From: CAZWMK01 sp964635065 | GTDB taxonomy: Bacteria; Pseudomonadota; Alphaproteobacteria; Sphingomonadales; Sphingomonadaceae | Assembly (NCBI GenBank): GCA_964635065.1 | Contig: CAZWMK010000040.1 | Location: 1-17,446, forward strand | Direction: 5' to 3' | DNA length: 17,446 nucleotides | Part shown: positions 7,827-13,227 of the stretch, one piece after another | Layout of the letters: each line of letters starts with the position of its first letter | How positions within the stretch are numbered: the stretch's first letter is position 1 | The notes under the pieces: generated by a model | Databases searched by the model: none | What the model saw: only the letters and a program-made list of their open reading frames with translations | What the model was told of the DNA's origin: nothing | Translations under genes and position numbers: made by a program

Positions 7827-8162
7827 TCAGATTTTATAGCTAGCTCCGGGGATTTCCTCATAGACAGCCGCCCAGGATTCCGGGTGAAGCGAGTCGTGAA
7901 AGCTGACCTTTCCACTCGCCACGGCTGCATTGAGCTGGTTCAGCGCTTCATCAGGATTATCGACCTCACCCTCATAGATGATGAGATACTGATAAGACTT
8001 GGCGCCATCATCGAGATTCTTCATAAGCCGCATGCGCTGTGCTTCAGTGAATCCGCCATGTGTCACGACTTCGGGCAGATGCACATTACTGTGCCATGCA
8101 TTGAAGTCGGCATCCTGCCCGTCCTTGGCGTTGACGAGGCAGACGAATTTGAATCTGGGCAA
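7827..8162 (-). CDS. Small EthD-like dimeric alpha/beta-barrel protein
   Basis: This 111-residue protein begins MPRFKFVCLVNAKDGQDADFNAWHSNVHLPEVVTHGGF. This is the strand, F-x-x-W-H-x-x-x-H-x-P-E helix pattern of EthD-like dimeric barrels. It continues with YQYLIIYEGEVDNPDEALNQLNAAVASGKVSF and ends in WAAVYEEIPGASYKI. The start codon is TTG (8160-8162): GGGGAGGA sits 6 bases in front of it and no in-frame ATG exists near the beginning of the fold. Genes of this type commonly sit next to Rieske or ring-cleavage enzymes, but their reaction is unknown. It lies 98 bases after the Rieske stop and 33 bases before the TonB receptor start. Confidence 0.75.
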   Translation of the reverse strand: MPRFKFVCLVNAKDGQDADFNAWHSNVHLPEVVTHGGFTEAQRMRLMKNLDDGAKSYQYLIIYEGEVDNPDEALNQLNAAVASGKVSFHDSLHPESWAAVYEEIPGASYKI

Positions 8163-8229
8163 CGGCGATCCTCCCCAATATGACCATGTCCCGCGCTCTG
8201 ATCGGCGCTTGCAAATGGCTCCGCACCAT

Positions 8230-8253
8230 CGCCGGCGCAGGATCGCGCCGGCG
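8230..8253 (-). repeat. Intergenic GC-rich hairpin after the Rieske gene
   Basis: CGCCGGCGC (8230-8238) and GCGCCGGCG (8245-8253) form perfect 9-bp arms with a 6-base loop, 7 bases past the Rieske stop on the minus strand. No T-run follows. It may protect or tune the upstream part of a polycistronic mRNA rather than terminate it. Confidence 0.45.
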
Positions 8254-8260
8254 CAACCTG

Positions 8261-9622
8261 TTACCGGCGACCTTCCAGATAATCGTTCAGCACTTCATGA
8301 AAACGGCGGATGCGGCTTTCCTGTCCGCTCAGATAGGCGTCTTTGTAGGCGCGCGAATGGAAGCCCTGCTGCTGGGTGACCGCCACGCTCAGATCCTGCG
8401 CCAGAAAATCGCCAAGATGATAGTCGCTGTCGCCTTCGCCGAATATGGTCTGTTCATGTGCTGCCTCGGCAAAGGGACGGACGCCGTACAGCGTCTGCAC
8501 TTCGGCCTGCCCCTCGACCTTGGGGACCATGTACCAATAATCGAAGGTGCACCATTCCGGGTCGTTCGGGTCCGGTTCGGTGCGATACATGTGCAAACCG
8601 TCCGACGTGCCGGTCAATGTCACGTTCGGGAACAGCGTGTGATGGAAATAATCGGTCAGTTCATCATCAAGCAGATCGTCGAACGCCTTGTAGCCGCGTG
8701 ACGGACCGATCTTGCGCTTTTGCTGTTGCAGTGCCACGCGGCCGTCACGGGCGCGCCCCTTGAAATCTTCGGGATCGAGATCCCATTCCTTCAGCATCGC
8801 TTCCCAGATCGGCTCGACCTCGTTCGGACGATTGGCGCGCATCGACGGCTGACCGCGTTCGATCATGCGATTATGGCCGGTCGGGTACATCTCGAAGATC
8901 GTATTGCGATAATCTTCGTCGACAATCTGTTGCATCTGCGGATGCACGGCGGTCAGATGATAGCTTTCGTTGAAATTGTCGGGCGAGAATTTCCAGTTGG
9001 TATTGACGCGGATCGTGCGCCACAGAACGCGCGTCATGTCTTCGGGCTTGCGACCGCCCAAAAGGGCCGGAATCGGGTGCAGGTAATCCAGAAGCGGCAT
9101 GGCGCTTTCATTGAAGCTGTACCAGACGAAGCCGCCCCATGTGCCGCAGGGAATTTCCTTCAGCTTGAGCTTGCCGCACGGGTTGCCCTGGGGAAAATCC
9201 TCCGCATCCTGCGCATGTTCAAGCGTGCCGTCCACGCCCCAGCGCCAGCCATGATAGGAACAAGTAAAACCGCCCGGCAGCGAACCCGACTGGCCCATGA
9301 CCAGACGATTGCCGCGATGCTGGCAACTGTTGTGAAATGCGCGGATCGAACCATCGTCCTGACGCACCATCATCACCGATTCACGCAGGAAATTATGCGT
9401 GATGAAATCACCAGCGTCTTCAAGTTCTGCCGTGCGTCCGCCGACATGCCAGACCTTGGTCCACATGTGATCCCATTCGCGCCGGGCAAAATCCTTACAA
9501 TAATAACGGTCGCCAGACATGCGGTCCCCACGCAAGCTGATGGCGGGGATCTCGCCAATCGACGGATAGGACGGCTTTTCGCCAGCGTCGTTCCTGCCTG
9601 CACCAGGCATGATACCGTTCAT
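8261..9622 (-). CDS. Rieske non-heme iron oxygenase, large (alpha) subunit
   Basis: This 453-residue protein has an N-terminal Rieske [2Fe-2S] domain with C100-x-H102 (NSCQHRGN) and C121-x2-H124 (CSYHGW). The C-terminal catalytic domain has N218-E-S-Y-H222-x4-H227 (NFNESYHLTAVHPQ), supplying the two iron-binding histidines. The acidic residue bridging the two centres is Glu219, where naphthalene dioxygenase has Asp. The length matches ring-hydroxylating dioxygenase alpha subunits and related demethylases. The ATG chosen has GGGGAGG eight bases upstream. An in-frame ATG 20 codons earlier is unlikely because it would place a palindrome of the promoter region inside the leader. No beta subunit, ferredoxin or reductase gene is visible nearby, so electron partners must be elsewhere. 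It leads the minus-strand block with the barrel protein and TonB receptor. The substrate is unknown. Confidence 0.9.
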   Translation of the reverse strand: MNGIMPGAGRNDAGEKPSYPSIGEIPAISLRGDRMSGDRYYCKDFARREWDHMWTKVWHVGGRTAELEDAGDFITHNFLRESVMMVRQDDGSIRAFHNSCQHRGNRLVMGQSGSLPGGFTCSYHGWRWGVDGTLEHAQDAEDFPQGNPCGKLKLKEIPCGTWGGFVWYSFNESAMPLLDYLHPIPALLGGRKPEDMTRVLWRTIRVNTNWKFSPDNFNESYHLTAVHPQMQQIVDEDYRNTIFEMYPTGHNRMIERGQPSMRANRPNEVEPIWEAMLKEWDLDPEDFKGRARDGRVALQQQKRKIGPSRGYKAFDDLLDDELTDYFHHTLFPNVTLTGTSDGLHMYRTEPDPNDPEWCTFDYWYMVPKVEGQAEVQTLYGVRPFAEAAHEQTIFGEGDSDYHLGDFLAQDLSVAVTQQQGFHSRAYKDAYLSGQESRIRRFHEVLNDYLEGRR

Positions 9623-9883
9623 CTCCCACCCCTCCCCGTTATGCGCCGCCAGTTGTACATATGTACAGCACCTCAAGGGCATACAATATTGTACAAGTGT
9701 ACCATACTATTCTTTGTGAGAGATTATCCAACAAGGGGGTAACCGTCCTGCGGAAAGGACAACGGACGATTTCTGCAGACAAACCCCGGGCAAGCCATTG
9801 TTCATTGCGCCCGTTCCGCCGGCCTTCGGGGACGCGCATCAACCGCTCAGATGACCTGCGCAAAATCCTTGCAGGCCCAGCGC
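9623..9883 (-). promoter_or_regulatory. Promoter region of the Rieske operon with paired palindromes
   Basis: This 261-base gap lies between the SbtB-like stop and the Rieske start; no gene was seen in it. On the minus strand TTGGAT (9726-9731) and TAGTAT (9704-9709), 16 bases apart, are a candidate promoter. Downstream of it are TGTACATATGTACA (9654-9667, a perfect 14-bp palindrome) and GTACA-AG-TGTAC (9691-9702). They share GTACA-NN-TGTAC with centres 36 bp apart. Overlapping the second is TACAATATTGTA (9682-9693, a perfect palindrome). The layout fits a repressor binding two operators over the early transcript. The DNA at 9750-9880 shows no strong hairpin; CCTGC/GCAGG at 9855-9875 is a weak candidate terminator for the SbtB-like gene. 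Confidence 0.55.
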
Positions 9884-10198
9884 CTAATAGCGCGCGCCAC
9901 GGATGACATCGACAGTGCCGATGAAGAGCACCAGCCCGTGACTGTCGAGCAGGGGGGCCAGGAATTCGACCAGACGGTCGGTCTTTTCCTGCGAGGCGAC
10001 GGTCAGGAAAATCAACTTAGCCCTAGCCCCGCTGATTTCATCATCGCTCCAGGGACCATTGTGGCCCGCCCCGCCCATGACGGAGAGCAGGCTGTATCCT
10101 GTGATGCCCGCCTGTTTTGCCGCCTCGACAATCAGGGGCGTCAGCGGCCGATCGACCAGCACTTCGATCCGGCGGCGTTGCACAATCTGGTCTGTCAT
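9884..10198 (-). CDS. sbtB: SbtB-type PII-like regulatory protein
   Basis: This 104-residue protein has the ferredoxin-like PII fold. A first strand (RRRIEVLVDRP) and helix (LTPLIVEAAKQAGITGYSLL) lead to a T-loop region (SVMGGAGHNGPWSDDEISGARA). A second half follows, KLIFLTVASQEKTDRLVEFLAPLLDSHGLVLFIGTVDVIRG. The Q-A-G-x-x-G-Y-[ST] motif and the closing GTVDVIRG match SbtB/PII-like proteins. Cyanobacterial SbtB binds adenine nucleotides and cAMP and controls SbtA. The protein ends right after the fold (GARY), so the C-terminal redox R-loop of some cyanobacterial SbtB proteins is absent. Its ATG overlaps the transporter's TGA (10195-10198), which implies translational coupling. The T-loop lacks the PII uridylylation tyrosine context. 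The longer in-frame start inside the transporter gene was rejected. Confidence 0.85.
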   Translation of the reverse strand: MTDQIVQRRRIEVLVDRPLTPLIVEAAKQAGITGYSLLSVMGGAGHNGPWSDDEISGARAKLIFLTVASQEKTDRLVEFLAPLLDSHGLVLFIGTVDVIRGARY

Positions 10199-11166
10199 GC
10201 GCTGATCCTTGCGGCAAAAGCGATGTAAAGCGGAATACCAAGCGTGACATTGAAGGGAAAAGTCACGGCCAGCGCCATGCCCAAAGACAGGCCGGGGTCG
10301 GCCTGCGGCAGCGACATGCGCATGACTGCGGGTACAGCGATGTAAGAGGCGCTGGCCGCGAGAATGCCAAGGATCGCCGCCGATCCGACATCCAGCCCGA
10401 TCAACGTACCGATCACGACGCCCAGCGCGCCCTGCACGGTTGGCAGTGCGATGCCAAGCAGCAGCAGTCGCCATGTCAGGCTCCGGGTTTCACGCAGCTT
10501 CCGGGCGGCGACCAACCCCATGTCGAGCAGGAACAGGCAAAGGACACCGCGAAAACCAGCCTCAAAAAAGGGCAGCACAGGCACCGCACCGTCCTTGCCG
10601 ACCGCAAGGCCGATCAGGAAGCTGCCGACCAGCAAGACAACCGAGCCATTGAGGAGCGTCTCGTGCCACAGCGACGGGCCGGCCGCACGCGCGCCACCAG
10701 CGAGCGCACCACGCGCCAGAAGCAGGCCCATGATGATCGCCGGGGTTTCCATCGCCGCCATGACGGCCACCATATAGCCCGCAGGCGGCAGCGAGAGCGC
10801 CGAGAGGATTTCGGCCCCCGTCACAAAGGTGACGACACTGACAGAGCCATAATGCGCCGCAACCGCCCCGGCGTTGAGACGGTCGAGACCGCCAGCCTTG
10901 CGCAACACGGCATAGGCCGGGATCGGCAGGAGAAAGCTGAGAGCAATGCCGGCGGCAAGGGCGACAAATATTGCACTGGAAAAGCCCGCCTCGGCGACCT
11001 GCATGCCGCCTTTCAGGCCGATCGCAGCCATGAGATAGAGCGACATGGCCTTGCCGATAGCCTCAGGCACCGACAGGTCGGAGCGGGCAAGGCCCGCAAA
11101 ACCGCCGAGGATGAAAAACAGGATCATCGGGGACAACAGGGCGGCCATGCCGGTTTCAACCGCCAT
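10195..11166 (-). CDS. sbtA: SbtA-type sodium-dependent bicarbonate transporter
   Basis: This 323-residue inner-membrane protein has about ten hydrophobic segments in two repeated halves. Recognisable SbtA-family segments are AIGLKGGMQVA (about 48-58), GAVAAHYGSVSVVTFVTG (about 99-116), METPAIIMGLLLA (about 138-150), LNGSVVLLVGSFLIG (about 171-185) and, near the end, ASASYIAVPAVMRMSLPQADPGLSLGMALAVTFPFNVTLGIPLY. Characterised members are high-affinity Na+/HCO3- symporters of cyanobacteria; heterotroph homologues are largely unstudied. AAGGGGAG precedes the ATG. The gene lies 89 bases after the carbonic-anhydrase-like gene, with no clear terminator between, and overlaps sbtB by four bases. The long open frame on the other strand is a shadow. 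Confidence 0.92.
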   Translation of the reverse strand: MAVETGMAALLSPMILFFILGGFAGLARSDLSVPEAIGKAMSLYLMAAIGLKGGMQVAEAGFSSAIFVALAAGIALSFLLPIPAYAVLRKAGGLDRLNAGAVAAHYGSVSVVTFVTGAEILSALSLPPAGYMVAVMAAMETPAIIMGLLLARGALAGGARAAGPSLWHETLLNGSVVLLVGSFLIGLAVGKDGAVPVLPFFEAGFRGVLCLFLLDMGLVAARKLRETRSLTWRLLLLGIALPTVQGALGVVIGTLIGLDVGSAAILGILAASASYIAVPAVMRMSLPQADPGLSLGMALAVTFPFNVTLGIPLYIAFAARISA

Positions 11167-11255
11167 TTACATCTCCCCTTGCAGTGTTGCGGGATTGCGC
11201 GTCACGCATGGCTTGAAGGCATTGCGCCCATCACATTCATGCAGGCGCACATTCT

Positions 11256-11852
11256 TCAGGGCGCATAGGGCAGAGATGAATGGTGGAGGACGATGCGGAG
11301 CTTGCCATCAGCCCCCCGGACATAACCCCAGGTCTTGTCGACCTTGGTCATCTTGCCCTTGTCGTCCCAGATCGTGACATGACCCATCGACAGCGCACTG
11401 TTGCCGGTGGTCACAATGCCTGCATTGTCGATCCGATATTTGCGCCACTGTTGCAGAGCGAACCCGCTGTCATGCGGATAGGCCTTGTCGCCACCGACGA
11501 AATAGGCCAGCGCCCCGTCACGCGTTGTGCGGAACACCTTTGGCGCAGATGCCAGGGTTGGCTTGAACAGCACCGGCCCCAGATCATAGGCATAGGCGCT
11601 GTCGATCACCTTTTCGGCCAGGCTTCTGGCTGCTGCATGGCCTTTTTCGTCATATTCCCTGGCAATGGCCACCAGAGCATCGCCCCATGCCTTTTGCGCA
11701 GCTTCGACTTCGGCGACCGTGATCGGCGCATAAAGTGCGGGGACCGACGCCTTGGCGACACGGACAGGGCTGCCGTGATCATGCGCCTGAGCAGGCGCAG
11801 AGAATATGACAAGCCCGGCCAAAAGCGGGAGCGACAGGGCAATGGATTTCAT
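11256..11852 (-). CDS. Secreted iota-class carbonic anhydrase-like protein (COG4337-type, SnoaL/CaMKII-AD fold)
   Basis: This 198-residue protein has a signal peptide of about 23 residues (LLAGLVIFSAPAQA-HD), so it should act in the periplasm. The mature part starts ITVAEVEAAQKAWGDALVAIA. It then has YAYDLGPVLFKPT (87-99), ALAYFVGG (114-121), HDSGFALQQW (127-136), NSALSMGH (151-158), and KTWGYVRGADGKLRIVLHHSSLPY (173-196). From memory, this order of motifs, above all VLFKPT and terminal HHSSLPY, is that of COG4337 proteins shown in Anabaena and an alga to be iota-carbonic anhydrases working without a metal. Older records may give a misleading cyclohydrolase name. GGAGGTGACA precedes the ATG. 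It lies immediately upstream of sbtA-sbtB, which strongly supports CO2/HCO3- interconversion. The enzyme activity is inferred. Confidence 0.8.
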   Translation of the reverse strand: MKSIALSLPLLAGLVIFSAPAQAHDHGSPVRVAKASVPALYAPITVAEVEAAQKAWGDALVAIAREYDEKGHAAARSLAEKVIDSAYAYDLGPVLFKPTLASAPKVFRTTRDGALAYFVGGDKAYPHDSGFALQQWRKYRIDNAGIVTTGNSALSMGHVTIWDDKGKMTKVDKTWGYVRGADGKLRIVLHHSSLPYAP

Positions 11853-11889
11853 TGTCACCTCCATGTGAGGAACAAGGGAAAGGCGGACA

Positions 11890-12117
11890 TCACAAGAACA
11901 GGGGCGGCGTCGGGGGCTCAACGCCGCCCCGCAGCGCAGACTGTCCGCGGCTGGGGAAGCCCTCGCTGCGCTGTAACTGGGCAATGCGGTCCTTGATCGC
12001 GAGACGCAGACGCTTCAGACCGGCCATGTCCCCCTGCCGCGCGGCATGGCGACAGGTGTCAATGATCCGGTTCAGGCGGCGATGTTCCTGCAATAGGCCC
12101 GCAAGCGTGCGTTTCAT
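11890..12117 (-). CDS. DUF465 / YdcH-family small protein
   Basis: This 75-residue protein has a helical hairpin core, LLQEHRRLNRIIDTCRHAARQGDMAGLKRLRLAIKDRIAQLQR. This is the DUF465 (YdcH) pattern of an HRRLNxxI helix followed by a K-RLKLxIKDxIxxL helix. The function of the family is unknown. An extra tail of about 20 residues (residues 56-75, rich in G and P) is encoded by a strong inverted repeat. AAGGAG precedes the ATG by 7 bases. It is the first gene of the minus-strand bicarbonate operon, 37 bases before the carbonic-anhydrase-like start, and is divergent from the LysR gene. Confidence 0.75.
   Translation of the reverse strand: MKRTLAGLLQEHRRLNRIIDTCRHAARQGDMAGLKRLRLAIKDRIAQLQRSEGFPSRGQSALRGGVEPPTPPLFL
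11901..11930 (-). terminator. Hairpin within the 3' end of the DUF465 gene (possible attenuator)
   Basis: GGGGCGGCGT (11901-11910) and ACGCCGCCCC (11921-11930) are perfect 10-bp arms with a 10-base loop. On the minus strand TGTTCTTG follows and the DUF465 TGA comes just after it. The element thus lies in coding sequence, upstream of the carbonic-anhydrase-like gene. It could cause partial termination or mRNA end protection. Confidence 0.5.
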
Positions 12118-12207
12118 GGTCGATCTCCTTCACGCCACCAAGATCGGTTCAAACACTTCATTGTTCAAATTGATTCAAATAATAATATATGATAGTTTTT
12201 TTCTATC
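12118..12207. promoter_or_regulatory. Divergent AT-rich promoter region with LysR-type box
   Basis: This region separates the DUF465 (minus) and LysR (plus) genes and is strikingly AT-rich against its surroundings. ATGATAG (12189-12195), seven T bases and CTATCAT (12203-12209) form a perfect inverted repeat whose core ATAG-N7-CTAT matches the OxyR/LysR box. It touches the LysR start codon. TTCAAA occurs three times in direct order (12148, 12164, 12174). On the minus strand TATTAT (12182-12187) is a plausible -10 for the bicarbonate operon. No Shine-Dalgarno lies ahead of the LysR ATG. Confidence 0.6.
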
Positions 12208-13119
12208 ATGAGCACATTGCGCCAATTCAGCTATCTGGTCGCCCTGGCCGATTACCGCAATTTCCGACGCGCCGCCGATGCGGTTCACATCTCGCAGCCC
12301 ACGCTCAGCCAGCAGATCCGGGCATTGGAAAGCCGGCTGGGGGTCACACTCATCGAGCGCAATGAAAGCCCGGTGCAACTGACCCCGGTGGGGCGCGAAG
12401 TCGTTGCGCGTGCCCGGCGCATTCTGCTCGATGTCAAGGATGTCGAAGATATGGCGGCCCGGTCCAAAGCCGGCATGGCCGGCACGATCCGCTTTGGCGT
12501 GACACCAACCATCGGGCCGTATCTCATGCCCGGCATCGTCGCTGCCCTGCACCGCCGCTATCCCGACATGCGGCTTTACATCCGCGAAGGCATTCCCGAT
12601 GAACAGGCGCGCGAACTGGCCCGCGGCGCGCTCGACATGATCCTGTCGCCCTTGCCCGTGGCTGGCAGCAATCTGCACGTCGAACCCCTGTTCCGCGAGG
12701 CGCTGCATATCGTATCGCCGCCAGAGCATCCGGTTGCGCAAGGCACGCTGATCCGTAGACAGGACTTGGCGGGAATCGGCTTTCTCAGCCTTGACCGACG
12801 CCATCACGCACATCGTCAGGTACGTGAAATCTGCGAGGATCTTGGCGCGCACCTGCTGGAAGATTATGAGGGCACCAGCCTCGACAGCCTGCGGCAGATG
12901 TGCGGATCGGGTCTCGGCTTTGCAATTTTGCCCGAACTCTACCTGCTCTCCGAGGCGGGCGGCGAAGACATGGTCACCCGCCTGGTCCTTGCCGACTGGA
13001 GCGCCAGCCGCTCGATCGCCGCCGTCTGGCGTGAAGGCGCCGCATATGCCGACACTTATCGTCTGATTGCAGAACTGATCGCCACGGAAGCCCGGCAGAC
13101 CCTCTCCTCTCCCTTCTGA
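12208..13119 (+). CDS. OxyR-like LysR-family transcription regulator lacking the peroxidatic cysteine
   Basis: The protein has 303 residues. The winged helix-turn-helix is clear: FRRAADAVHISQPTLSQQIRALESRLGVTLIERN (about 19-52). The effector domain begins GTIRFGVTPTIGPYLMPGIVAALHRRYP (92-119), the OxyR-type sequence, and later has EDYEGTSLDSLRQMCGSGLGFAILPELYL. Aligned without gaps to E. coli OxyR around its redox loop, the peroxidatic Cys199 position is His200, while Cys208 is kept as Cys209. The C199-C208 disulfide therefore cannot form and a different signal is likely. The start matches the family N-terminus (OxyR: MNIRDLEYLVALAEHRHF). No Shine-Dalgarno is seen, so the mRNA may be leaderless or nearly so. 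It is divergent from the bicarbonate operon and upstream of the Bax-inhibitor gene. Confidence 0.9.
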   Translation: MSTLRQFSYLVALADYRNFRRAADAVHISQPTLSQQIRALESRLGVTLIERNESPVQLTPVGREVVARARRILLDVKDVEDMAARSKAGMAGTIRFGVTPTIGPYLMPGIVAALHRRYPDMRLYIREGIPDEQARELARGALDMILSPLPVAGSNLHVEPLFREALHIVSPPEHPVAQGTLIRRQDLAGIGFLSLDRRHHAHRQVREICEDLGAHLLEDYEGTSLDSLRQMCGSGLGFAILPELYLLSEAGGEDMVTRLVLADWSASRSIAAVWREGAAYADTYRLIAELIATEARQTLSSPF

Positions 13120-13135
13120 TAGTCATTTTCTATCA
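13117..13135 (+). promoter_or_regulatory. Second LysR-type box upstream of the Bax-inhibitor gene
   Basis: TGATAG (13117-13122), seven bases, then CTATCA (13130-13135) is the same inverted repeat with the same spacing as at 12190-12208. It includes the LysR stop codon. Another CTAT lies at 13153-13156. The site sits 93 bases before the Bax-inhibitor start, a natural place for LysR-type activation. Confidence 0.55.
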
Positions 13136-13227
13136 ATTCATCACATAAAATTCTATTGATCCTTCATGGCAGCGCCAGTCTTGCCGCCTTAGATATGTGG
13201 GCAAAACCCCTTTCATGAGGATGCAAT

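Noticed and set aside
10117..11268. 383-codon plus-strand open frame opposite sbtA
   Set aside because: Its sequence is rich in Arg, Gln and His with no fold signal, and sbtA on the other strand is unmistakable.
11256..11852. Reading the SbtA-neighbour as a plain SnoaL or cyclohydrolase protein
   Set aside because: The combined VLFKPT, SALSMG and HHSSLPY motifs plus signal peptide and sbtA linkage fit the iota-carbonic-anhydrase group better.
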